Source: Beta vulgaris subsp. vulgaris (lineage: Eukaryota > Streptophyta > Magnoliopsida > Caryophyllales > Amaranthaceae). Taken from it: a stretch of DNA of 64,000 nucleotides. A program made the translations under genes and the position numbers. Position 1 is the first letter of the stretch, and each line of letters starts with the position of its first letter. This document shows positions 54,340 to 64,000 of this stretch, in pieces. The DNA is taken from positions 3,950,832 to 4,014,831 of the forward strand of contig NC_079205.1 of NCBI RefSeq assembly GCF_026745355.1. Reading direction: 5' to 3'. The notes below the pieces were generated by a model. It was not told where the DNA came from. It was given only the letters and a program-made list of their open reading frames with translations, and did not search any database.

Positions 54340-56600
54340 TCTTGAGGCCTTATTTGTTTATTACTCTAGGAATGGCAACATAGAACTGACCATGACCAAA
54401 AACTGGTCTAGGGATATACAAACCTTCCTGCGATAATAGAGATTGACTCTGACTTTTGTTTATAGTCATTGCAAATAAAACGACCAAAAGGAGCTGCCTT
54501 CTCTAAAACTTAATTGGAAATCTCGTTGCATCAGATGGAGTCAGATTCATGCGAGGAATAAATACCCTATCCCCCACGTTACTTCCAGAAATGACTACAA
54601 CTTCAATAATGCGATTCCCAAGATGCATAATCACCAACCTCGTACTGTTGCACAATGTAGATGTCTAGTCTATATTTCATAACAGCATAACAGGTGCACC
54701 TATCTTTAATCTTAAACGATGATTAGGTAGGCCTGAACATCTAATGGTATTTAGAATTTCAGTTGAGTAAATTTCACTCGATCCTAAATTGCCTTCACAT
54801 TGCTTATAGAGATACACTTTCTCCTCTCCTGGTAAATGGGATAGTATGTATTCATTCACCATCTCAACTATCTCATGTGTTAGAGCTAAAATAGCCCTTT
54901 CTTGGAAATAATTTGGCTCCCACAAGTAATCCTTTAAGAAAGGATATGTGCTTTCCACAATTACCGCTATAAGATCAGATTCCCCTTCTATGAGAATATC
55001 ATTTGACACCTTGATTTTGGCCTCGCCTTCGTTCCATTCTTCTTGCATTTCCATCTCCAACACTAAGTATCCATTCTGAAAATTCTCACTTTTTTCTTGT
55101 TTCAGAAGATCCGTTTTGTAGACACATATTTCTTGCCAGTTTGAACACCTTACATGAATCCCATAGATAAGAAGAACTTATGGTTGAGAACACGATATCT
55201 TGTCTGCTTCCTTCGGTATTACAGGCAATATCTGCCTAAAATCACCACCGAGAACAACAACCAAACCACTAAATGGTTTGTACTTATTAGAAGGATCCAC
55301 AGACTACATGTTGTATTTCAAAATTTTATCAAGTGCTTCGAAGCAATACTTGTGCATCATTGGCGCTTCATTCTAAACAATAATATAAGCTTTGTTTTAA
55401 CGAGTAGCGCAACCAAGTATGCACCGGGTTTGATGCCAACACATGTTGAGTTTTCACTAACATTTGACGGTATTCCAGATCTTGAATGAACAGTTCTTCC
55501 TCTTTGAAGAAGGAGTGAGGCAATACCACTCGAGGCCACTGACAAAACGATTTCTCCTTTACTCCTTATGGCAACCCGAAGAGTTTTCCAAACATAAATC
55601 TTCCTTTTTCCTCCATAACCATAAACAAAGAATACACCACCTTGGCCTCGTGAAACAACCATCATTATTTCATCATATAAACTCCTTTGCTCGCAAGTTA
55701 AGCATGATGAAAGCTGTTCGTGCTCTTTTCTCAAATCTTCTTTTTCATAAGAAAGTTCGTCATATATGAGCTTGTTTTGACCCTTGGATGTGATCAACTC
55801 ATCAGGGAAAGGCATAACATTAAATTTATAAAGGGTGCTCCCATTACTTTGTAGTCTTACTTCAATATCAGCTAAAGCATACATTTGTAACTTCTTATCA
55901 GTTAGATTAAGATCTACAACACAAAATCCAAGTTCATATAAGTTTCCTCAAATACTATCTATACAAAGGTATTTATTAGTCATAATAGACGCTAGTGGTA
56001 TACATTTTAGATAAAATATAGATATTGTGTTGTAGACGAAAATACCTTGATGTTGCATAATGGTTCTTTGTCTGTGAAGGATGTCAGTTGATAGTAGATG
56101 CCAAGTCTTATGTCAAACATCTTCTGGTTTTGATAAACTTCCAGATAATAGTAGCATGCATAATAAGTTTCTAAGATGCCAACCTTGACTCTCTAAAACT
56201 TGCTTCAGTTATAGCATCAACATACTCCTTGTCATCATCTAATAACCCTCTTACATAGCAAACTTCTTTAAGAATCATAAAGGACTCCATCAACTATCCT
56301 CATGTCCTCATAACATATAACACCTTTCATAAAATTCAGCAAGGTTCTCAAATTGTACTTTTCACCAGCGCCAGTCATAACGTGGTAAATCCTACCAATT
56401 GCAAACCTCTTTTACGTGGCATCCACTCTCTTTTATCTTTCTTCCATACGAATTTAGTTGGGAACTCCATATAGCTTAACTCTCTCATCATATTTCTTAT
56501 TGAATTCCATCCAAGATAAGAACTTTGTCCTCTCAATATTTGGCGTTTCAAGGACAGATTCAACATGTGAGTCATCAGAAAACATAACCATTTGTTCATC
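54340..56600 (-). pseudogene. Decayed Helitron helicase (PIF1-like)
   Basis: Minus-strand pieces in several frames. Around 55884-55357 lie LTCEQRSLYDEIMMVV, VFFVYGYGGKRKIYVWKTL and SSGIASLLLQRGRTVHS. At 55063-54677 comes ILALTHEIVEMVNEYILSHL then GLPNHRLRLKIGAPVMLL. The last block near 54480-54380 reads INKSQ, GLYIPRPVFGHGQ. This is the C-terminal half of the Helitron Rep/helicase protein (PIF1-like). The P-loop is altered (G-Y-G-G-K-R-K, canonical GxGKT/S lost), and stops separate the blocks. No Rep nuclease motifs or reliable Helitron ends found. Confidence 0.82.
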
Positions 56601-56676
56601 GGGTAGTTATATAGTGAATGTTAAACCCCAAAATCATCCAAACAGCCTCGCAAGGAGAAATAGAATGAATTCCATA

Positions 56677-56866
56677 GACACAACGTATGGCCTTGACGTT
56701 GTGTCCATGGGGCATAACTTGTGGCCCGGACGTTGTGTCCATTGTATCCATGAACACAACGTCTAAGCCAGACGTTGCATGCATAGACACAACATCTCCA
56801 TGGACACAACTTCCAGGACACAACGTCTGGCTTTGACGTTGTGTCCATGGATGCAACGTTCAGGCC
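56677..56866. repeat. Array of inverted and direct ACACAACGT / ACGTTGTGT words
   Basis: In under 200 bp the 9-mer ACACAACGT or close variants (ACACAACAT, GATGCAACGT) occur about ten times on both strands. Spacers such as CCATGG, GGCC and TGGAC make several nested hairpins possible. It starts next to the Helitron remnant and ends at the hAT-like element. No coding capacity. Confidence 0.8.
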
Positions 56867-57509
56867 CAGTGATGGCCTCTGGTGCGGGCCGGACCGTGGG
56901 CCGTAGAGGGTTGGGCTGAGATTTCACGGTCTAGGACCGGACCCTGGAATTCATGGGTTGGGGGGGCCGGTCCACGGGCTAAAAAATCTTGGCCCACACC
57001 ATCTGTTATCGGTTTTCATGGTTCGGAAAGCAGTTCTGGTGGTTCGTGGGTCTAGTGGGCTGGACCAGGCTGGTGGGCTGGCATGAGATTTTTTTTTCAA
57101 AATGATTTAATCGTTGAAATTATTCATTATTGCTACATAAAATCTTTTTTATGAATTTAAAATATATCCAATCATTAATATTAATGAATAATTTCATTAT
57201 TTTTAAATTTGATTGAATGATACTATATGGAATTTGATTAAAATATATACAATTCGATTAAAATATACACAATTTGGTTCAATATTTACTTGGACTGGAC
57301 TGTTCGGTTCGGTTATTGGGTCGGGCTGGACCGGTTGCATGGTCCGGGTTGAGCGGGATTTAGTGGGCTGGGCTTAAGAAAATCTGGCCCAGGACCAACC
57401 CACCAATTTCACGGTTCGAGTTGGGCTGGATCGAGTTTTTTGCGGGCTTGCCCCACATGGTCCATGAAGTGGGATGGGCTGGATTGACCCGCACTATTGG
57501 CCATTTCTA
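56867..57509. mobile_element. hAT-like MITE, diverged
   Basis: The ends (CAGTGATGGCCTCTGGTGCG; complement of CGCACTATTGGCCATTTCTA) form an imperfect inverted repeat. The flanking 8-mers TTCAGGCC and TCGAGGCC agree at six positions. The inside is rich in GGGCCGG/CCGGTCC words, as in the element at 33557-34103. A further GGATCGGGT/CACCCG-rich relic follows at about 57580-57735. Confidence 0.6.
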
Positions 57510-57735
57510 TCGAGGCCACACATTAGTCCATGGAATTAGTTTAAAAAAAATCATCTTGTCGGAAGACATTATTGTCGTCGGTAGAGTTGGAAATGGATCG
57601 GGTTCGGGGCAGGTGGACCATCACCCGCCTCCATCCACCCCACCCGATCCATCCATCACCCGATCAAACATCCACCTGAATCCATCCATCCATCACCCAC
57701 GGGTGAAACGGATGGATCGGGTGATAATCGGATAA

Positions 57736-57934
57736 ACTATGTTAAAATTAAAATAATAAACTTGTTTATGGTAAAGTACCAAGAATATCTGCTACTCTTT
57801 AAAATTGTGCATAAAAAATATAGGAGTTAAATGAGTTATGCAAAATTGTTACAAGTTAAGCGAAATAACTTGAAAAAAAGTTAAGTAGATTATTTAATAC
57901 TCACAAGCTGAAAAACTAATATGCATAGTAGTAT
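57736..57934 (-). pseudogene. Intron part of the copied DEFL-1 gene
   Basis: About 57806-57934 matches 19743-19870 (TGTGCATAAAAATATAGGAGTTAAA, AATATGCATAGTA), the first intron of DEFL-1. The copy is cut by the Copia element here and resumes at 63043. The cysteine-rich second exon is not found to the left. Confidence 0.75.
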
Positions 57935-58081
57935 TATTGAGCTAGATATCTTAGGCAAGTAGAATTATGTATTGTATTTATATTTGGGAAGAATCCCTTC
58001 CTACTGTTAATACATGTACTATATATATGGAGGAGAATGAATGAGAAAGGCAAGACAAAAAGTTAAACCTAAAACTTTACA
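57935..58081 (+). repeat. 5' LTR of the Copia element (147 bp)
   Basis: Identical to 62891-63037. Includes a TATATATATGG stretch near 58020 that could be the TATA box. Confidence 0.96.
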
Positions 58082-58096
58082 TGGTATCAGGCTAGG
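58082..58096 (+). promoter_or_regulatory. Primer binding site
   Basis: TGGTATCAGGCTAGG directly after the LTR; initiator tRNA-Met type with G for A at the tenth base. Confidence 0.85.
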
Positions 58097-58122
58097 TTAG
58101 CCGTCCACCCTACTTTCTCACC

Positions 58123-61100
58123 ATGACAGGTGAGGCTTCGGACTCTGCCAAGGTGGCGCCACCACCTCCACCTACTGTTATCTCCTCCAATTCTCCTTAC
58201 TTTCTTGGTCCTCAAGACCGCCCGGGTGATTTTATTACTCCCACACGTCTCACTGCTGATAATTATGAGCATTGGGCTTCCGACGTGCAAATGGCTCTCG
58301 AAGCTCGCCGAAAATGGTCGTTCTTAGATGGTACGATCACATCACCTTCTCCACCATGTACTCTTTCTGATTGGAGTACCATTCACGCCATGCTCATCTC
58401 ATGGATTATGAACACAATATCTCCGGAGATTAAAGGTACGCTTTCGAAGTATCGTGATGCTAAAAAATTATGGGACTCTTTAAAATCTCGCTTTGCTATG
58501 GCTAATGGTCCCCGTATTCATCAATTAAAAGTTTCTCTTGCTCGTTGCGTCCAAACTAAGTCTATGACTATTGCTACCTACTTTGGTAAATTAACTGTTT
58601 TGTGGGAAGAACTTCATAATCATGAACCTCTTATTGATTGTCAATGTTGTTCGTATTGCTCGGCCGGTTTATTGCATGAAGAACGTCGTTCTATTGGTAA
58701 ACTTCATGAGTTTTTAATGGGCCTTGACCCTGATTATTATAGCACTGTTCGATCCCATATTCTTTCTCAAGAACCCCTGCCCTCCCTTGATCGAGCTTAC
58801 CAGTTACTTGTGCAAGCCGAACGGGTTCGGTTGGCTCAAACAAATCTCACTGACTCCCATGACGTGGTCAGTTTTGCTGTTCGCACAAACACTCGCGGCA
58901 CTGTTGCAGCTTCTTCATCAAATTCTCGTCCTCGGGTTCGTGAGGACAAATCTCACCTTCATTGTTCCCATTGCAAGAAGTCGGGGCATGAAATGAGTAC
59001 ATGCTTTGAACTTCATGGTTATCCCTCCTGGTGGGAGGAACGTAAGGCTGCTGCTGCCTTGCGTGGGGGTGGTCGTCCTACTGCCGCACCTACTGCAGCA
59101 CCTACTGCTCGTGTTCGGGAGCCGGTTCGTGCTAATGCCACGGCTGTGGCTACTGCTACAGCTCCCGGTGTGGTTCTTGGGGCTGCTGCCTCGCCATCTT
59201 CTCTCTTTACCGCAGATCAGTGGAAAGCTTTAGCAGGTCTACTTGGTAATACTAAGATTCCCGATGACCGTTTGCATGGTATGTTTTCTTCTAATGACTG
59301 GATTGTCGATACTGGTGCCTCTAATCATGTTACAGGAGACGCCTCTCTATTATTTGATATCACTTGTATACCGGATTGTCCTGTGGGTTTGCCAAATGGT
59401 GCTACTGTTTTGGCTAAACAAGAGGGTTCCGTTCGTCTCTCGAACGATATTATTCTTACTCATGTTTTATATGTGCCTCACTTACATTGTAATTTACTTT
59501 CTGTTTCTCAGTTAACTGCGACTATGAATTGTATTGTTCAATTCAATACTAATGTTTGTGTTATACAGGACCCGTTGAGGAATCTGATTGGAACAGCGGT
59601 TAGAAGAAATGGACTCTACTACTTTGGAGGTGGACCTTCTGCGCTTCATGTTTCGGTTGGTGACGTTGCCTCCTCCTTGGAACTGTGGCATCATCGCATG
59701 GGTCATCCTTCAGAGAAAATAGTCAAGTTACTCCCTCCCGTTCGTCATTTGCAGGGTAGTTTGAATAAGGGTTGTGAGGTGTGTTTTCGTGCTAAGCATC
59801 CTCGCACTAAATTTCCCATTAGTGATAATAAAGCTCATAGAATTTTTGGCAAGGTTCATTGTGATTTGTGGGGCCCATATAAACATGTTTCTTCTTGTGG
59901 TGCTCGCTATTTTTTGACATTGGTGGATGATTATTCTAGAGCTGTTTGGGTTTATTTGTTGATTGATAAAACAGAAGTTTTTTCTATGTTTATGGCCTTT
60001 ATTGCTATGATTGATCGTCAATTTTCCCAAACTATTCAAATTGTGCAAAGTGATAATGGAACTGAGTTTAACTGTCTTAAGGATTATTTTACCGCCAATG
60101 GCATCATTTTCCAAACTTCTTGTGTAAATACCCCACAACAAAATGGGAGGGTTGAGCGTAAACATCAACATATTTTAAATGTCGGTCGTGCCCTTCGCTT
60201 TCATGCCAATCTTCCTATTTATTTTTGGGGAGAAAGTATTCTCACTGCCGCTCATCTCATAAATCGCACTCCTACACCCTTACTCCACAATAAAACCCCT
60301 TATGAGCTCTTATTCAACCATCCTCCCTCCTATGATGCCCTTAAGGTTTTTGGTTCTCTATGCTTTGCTTATAATCATCGATCTAAGGGGATAAGTTTGC
60401 CAGTCGTAGTCGTAAATGCATGTTTGTTGGTTATCCTCTTGGGAAGAAGGGTTGGAAATTATTTGATCTTGATAGCAAAGAGTTTTTTGTCTCTCGGGAT
60501 GTTAAATTTTTTGAAGGCACATTTCCCTTTTGTGATCCCGAAGCTGCTAATATTGATCCTCATGTCTTGGTTACTCACTATGATGATGTTCACATTGATT
60601 TCGCTGATTTTGAGACTCCATGTGTCCCTCTACCATTCCACAATCCTATTTCATCACCTTCTCATCCCACTACAAATGAGACTATTTCTACCCAGTCCAC
60701 TAAAAATGCACCTATTACTACCCAGCCTCCTACAAATGACCCTATTGCTATCCAGCCCACTACACATGAGCCCATTCCTACCCCACCCACTACAAATCCG
60801 CTCATTCCTACCCCACCCACTCCAATTCCGTGTCTCTCTTCCCAACCCACTACACATGAGCCACCTCTTACCAACTCCAATTCGGCCCAAACTACTTCTC
60901 CCTCACAAAAATTAATCTCCCCCCCTCCTACCCAACCTGAGCCCAATCATGCTCCTACTTCCGCTGCTACACACCTATCTTCCTTTGTCCCTCCTTCTAC
61001 TGGGCTCCCTACTGGGTCTCATACTGGGCCCTCTGCTGGGTCGTCTACTGGGCCCCCTACTGGGTCTCTCCTTGGGCCTTCAGATGGGCCGTCTACGGGG

Positions 61101-62883
61101 CCTCCTACCGGGCCTTCTACTGGGCCACTTTCCACATCTTCTCATTTGGGTCGTGGTCTTAGGTCTCGAACTCCTTCCGTTTTGTTGCGCGATTATGTTA
61201 CCAACTCCATCTCAGTAGCGAGTCCATCTTCGTCTTCCACTGTTCCACTGCATTCCTCAGGTACGTCCTATCCCATAACACATTACATCAATTGTCAAAG
61301 TTTTTCTGTGAAATATAGAAAGTTTATTGCTAATGTCACTTCTATCTCCGAGCCGAAATCTTTTAAAGAAGCCATGCAGGATGCAGGTTGGAGAATGTCT
61401 ATGAATGATGAGATTCGGGCTTTGGAGGAAAATGGCACTTGGACTATGGTTCCTCTACCACCGGGAAAGCGCGCTCTTGGTAGCCAATGGGTCTATCGTA
61501 ATAAATTTGATTCTGCTGGTAATTTGGATCGACAGAAATCTCGCTTGGTGGTTCTTGGTAATCATCAAAAGGAAGGCATAGATTACACCGAGACATTTGC
61601 TCCCGTGGCCAAAATGGTCACTGTTCGGGCCTTTCTTGCTATTGCTGCAGCTAAAAACTGGGAGCTTCATCAGATGGATGTCCATAACGCTTTTCTGCAT
61701 GGTGATCTGGAGGAAGAGGTTTACATGAAACTTCCTCCTGGGTTTGAATCTTCTCAACCCAATATGGTTTGTCGTCTTCATAAATCTCTCTATGGCCTTA
61801 AACAAGCTCCTAGGTGTTGGTTTGCTAAACTTGTGGCTTCTTTGAAAGGGTATGGTTTTTTACAATCTTACTCTGATTACTCTTTATTTACTTATACCAA
61901 AGGCCCTGTTCAGATTAATGTTTTGGTATATGTTGACGATCTTATTGTTGCTGGTAATGATTCTGCTGCTTTGGGGCTTTCAAGGCCTATCTTTGTGACT
62001 GCTTCAAAATGAAGGACTTGGGTCCTTTGAAGTACTTTCTTGGTATTGAGGTGGCCCGGAGTGCCTCTGGTTTATTTCTTTGTCAGCGCAAATATACTTT
62101 GGATATTATCTCTGAAGCTGGTCTTCTTGGCTCTAAGCCTGCTGGTTTCCCTATTGAGCAGAACCATCGCCTGGGCCTTGCTGCCGGTGCTCTTCTTGAT
62201 GATCCTGAGCCCTATAGACGTCTTGTTGGTCGTCTCATATATCTTGCTGTTACTAGGCCTGACTTGGCCTACTCTGTTCATATCTTGTCTCAGTTTATGC
62301 AGGCTCCCGTACCGATCATTGGGAAGCTGCTTTGCGGGTTATTCGCTACTTAAAGGGTACCCCTGGCCAAGGTATCCTCTTGCGTGCTGACAATGATCTT
62401 ACTCTCTCTGGTTGGTGTGATTCTGATTGGGCTGCTTGCCCCCTTACTCGTCGCTCCCTTACTGGTTGGCTAGTGTTTCTTGGTGCTTCTCCCATTGCTT
62501 GGAAGACTAAGAAGCAAGCAACTGTGTCGCGCTCATCTGCCGAGGCTGAATATCGCTCTATGGCCGCCATCACTTGTGAGTTAAAATGGTTAAAAGGGCT
62601 TCTCTTAAGTCTGCGCATTCATCATCCTGCGGCCATTCGTTTATTTTGTGACAGCCAATCCGCTCTTCACCTTGCTAAAAATCCGGTATTTCACGAGCGT
62701 ACTAAGCACATTGAAGTCGACTGTCACTTTGTTCGTGATGCTATCACCGACGGTCTCATTGCTCCCTCTTATGTGCATACTACCGAACAACTAGCCGATA
62801 TCTTCACCAAGGCTCTTGGCAAATCTCAATTCGACGCTCTACTTGGCAAGTTGGGCATTTTTGATCCCCATGCTCCAACTTGA
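58123..62883 (+). pseudogene. Copia polyprotein with three frameshifts
   Basis: ATG 58123 opens gag (TADNYEHWASDVQMALEARR); a CCHC knuckle lies near 58968-59012. The protease has D-T-G-A at 59308-59319. Pre-integrase LWHHRMGH, integrase (CDLWGPYKHV, QSDNGTEFN, TPQQNGRVERKHQ), RT_2 ([29 protein letters not shown]) and RNase H (SSAEAEYRSMA, CDSQSALHLAKNP) follow in order up to the stop at 62883. The frame breaks in three places: at the GGGG run 60387-60390, near 61971-61982 and at the CCC run 62306-62308. Each looks like a one-base change. Between integrase and RT is a Pro/Thr/Ser-rich linker with TTNEPI- and GPPTG-type repeats. All catalytic motifs are present, so as printed the element cannot make a full polyprotein but is otherwise undecayed. 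Confidence 0.93.
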
Positions 62884-62890
62884 GGGGGGG
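62880..62890 (+). promoter_or_regulatory. Polypurine tract of the Copia element
   Basis: TTGAGGGGGGG abuts the right LTR; its TGA is the polyprotein stop. Confidence 0.85.
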
Positions 62891-63037
62891 TATTGAGCTA
62901 GATATCTTAGGCAAGTAGAATTATGTATTGTATTTATATTTGGGAAGAATCCCTTCCTACTGTTAATACATGTACTATATATATGGAGGAGAATGAATGA
63001 GAAAGGCAAGACAAAAAGTTAAACCTAAAACTTTACA
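62891..63037 (+). repeat. 3' LTR of the Copia element (147 bp)
   Basis: Identical to the left LTR, followed by the target duplication AGTAT. Confidence 0.96.
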
Positions 63038-63067
63038 AGTATAGTACAATAGTTTAAGAAGGAAAAC

Positions 63068-63122
63068 CTGATGAGATTACTAGGAGGATTGCCAAAAATA
63101 ACCAATTTGAGAACCTATCCAT
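63068..63122 (-). pseudogene. Orphan first exon of a second DEFL-1 copy
   Basis: Minus strand, 55 bp, same length and phase as DEFL-1 exon 1, reading MDRFSNWLFLAILLVISS with a GT donor after the G. It is a complete signal-peptide exon. Its promoter side (63123-63660) is co-linear with that of DEFL-1. The intron is interrupted by the Copia element and no cysteine-rich exon is found beyond it, so no peptide can be made unless exon 2 lies elsewhere. Confidence 0.88.
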
Positions 63123-63409
63123 TTTATTTTCTTCCTACTTAAAGATAATGGAAAATTCCAGGTTAGCCGTTAGCTAGGTTGTCTTATTTTTATAGTAGGA
63201 GTGGAATTTGAGAATCAATTTTGTCATTTTTGAAACATACGAAGTGAGAAAACTGCGTGATAGCAATACGAAATTGTTCAATGAATACACTGATTCTTAG
63301 TATTAAATAAATCTTACTTACAAAGAAACATAGAAATACTATGTGATTTTACTACCAAATTATAAAAATCGTTCCAAAGTTTACAAAATAACCATTTGAA
63401 AAGAATCAC

Positions 63410-63547
63410 TATGATCATAAATTCATAACATTGATGCTAATAAATCTTTTTCTTTCTTACTTGATTAGCATAAACAACACCTCCTATGATCATAACATTG
63501 ATGCTAATAAATCTTTTTCTTTCTTACTTGATTAGCACAAACAACAA
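63410..63547. repeat. Tandem duplication in the copied DEFL-1 promoter
   Basis: TATGATCATAA...ACATTGATGCTAATAAATC and the following 40 bp occur at 63410-63480 and 63485-63547. DEFL-1 itself has one copy (about 20250-20313). Confidence 0.9.
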
Positions 63548-63735
63548 CGCTAGTTATTACTTTCTCTGTTTTGTAATAGATTGATCAGGTTGATTGAGCA
63601 CACTTGTCGATGTTCAATTTTGACAATTAATATCTTCAATTATGTAATATTAAAAATCATAAAAAATAAGATCTTAATAATATCCATTGAATTTAACCCA
63701 ATGACAATCTAAGTAACGACATTTATCTTTATGAA

Positions 63736-63973
63736 TCTATACAAATATATTAAAAGGCATGCGAAAACAAGAAATTGTGCCACGTGGCGCTCTCCCTAGA
63801 GAGTTTTAGTTCATGTAATCCATGTACAATAAAAAATTAAGAAATTGCATAGTATAGGGTTTGATCCCGAGACCTCAAGTACATATACTAAAGTTCTAAC
63901 CACTAGGCTAAAATATTATATTAATAAATGAATTTTTTTCTTACCCGGGGCATAGTTCGGGCCTAATAACTAG
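63736..63973 (+). mobile_element. Putative non-autonomous Helitron
   Basis: Starts TCTATACAAATATATTAAAAG after an A and ends CTAG before a T, as Helitrons insert between A and T. The 3' end has a GC-rich hairpin (CCCG-GGGCATAGTT-CGGG, 63944-63961) a few bases before CTAG. 238 bp, no coding capacity. The CCACGTGGCGCTCTCC block near its left end is shared in style with the array at 28440-29330. Confidence 0.5.
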
Positions 63974-64000
63974 TTAGTAATTAAAAATAGCCATAGTGAA

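Larger units (their letters stand above)
57935..63037 (+). mobile_element. Full-length, very young Copia retrotransposon
   Basis: 5103 bp. AGTAT flanks both sides (57930-57934 and 63038-63042). The two 147-bp LTRs (57935-58081, 62891-63037) are identical base for base in my reading. A TGGTATCAGGCT primer site follows the left LTR and TTGAGGGGGGG precedes the right one. The LTRs begin TATTG and end TACA, a TA..CA terminus instead of TG..CA. The polyprotein order is gag-protease-integrase-RT-RNase H. It is inserted into the intron of the copied DEFL-1 gene. Confidence 0.96.

Noticed and set aside
55154..55769. Plus-strand ORFs of 101-111 codons
   Set aside because: Shadows of the minus-strand Helitron helicase remnant.
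60654..60946. Minus-strand ORFs rich in Gly and Trp opposite the Copia linker
   Set aside because: They mirror the Pro/Thr-rich linker repeats of the polyprotein.

Overview
This is a plant nuclear window, from a eudicot as far as I can judge. The genes have GT-AG introns, DEFL-type secreted cysteine-rich peptides and polygalacturonase-inhibitor-like LRR proteins. The intergenic space is AT-rich and packed with LINE, Copia, Gypsy, Mutator, hAT, Stowaway-like and Helitron sequence. I cannot name the species.

Layout. 1-4.2 kb: 5' part of a LINE on the minus strand (ORF1 with one in-frame stop; ORF2 open to the window edge). 4.2-5.9 kb: LTR-like debris. 5.95-9.23 kb: six-exon plastid-type RidA deaminase gene. 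11.3-18.46 kb: nine-exon OTU-family deubiquitinase gene (OTU2 type) with a collapsed Gypsy chromovirus in an intron. 18.9-22.25 kb: two small secreted cysteine-rich peptide genes in divergent orientation. 22.9-49 kb: a tandem array built from a PGIP-like LRR gene module. Copy 1 is split by a non-autonomous LTR element, copies 2 and 3 are intact and copy 4 keeps only upstream sequence. The array also holds stray exons of the OTU gene (34.7 and 39.6 kb), a nested retrotransposon block (about 29.8-34.5 kb), a truncated Copia element and a Pack-MULE that appears to carry an alternative oxidase fragment. 49.1-54.0 kb: a complete autonomous-looking MULE with a 10-bp target duplication, an intact MuDR transposase and two passenger ORFs (F-box-like and GRF zinc finger). 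54.3-56.6 kb: decayed Helitron helicase. 56.7-57.7 kb: inverted-repeat array and a hAT-like MITE. 57.9-63.0 kb: very young Copia element (identical 147-bp LTRs) inside the intron of a copied first exon of the cysteine-rich peptide gene. 63.7-64.0 kb: putative small Helitron.

How it fits together. Only five or six genes look like functional host genes: RidA, OTU2, two DEFL peptides and two PGIP-like genes. The order OTU - DEFL - PGIP, with partial copies of each piece recurring to the right, argues for repeated segmental duplication of one block followed by erosion through transposon insertion and deletion. DEFL peptides and PGIPs are both apoplastic families often linked to defence, so the array resembles a small extracellular defence cluster. 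That functional link is inference. Paralogous empty sites inside the array let several insertions be ordered relative to the duplications.
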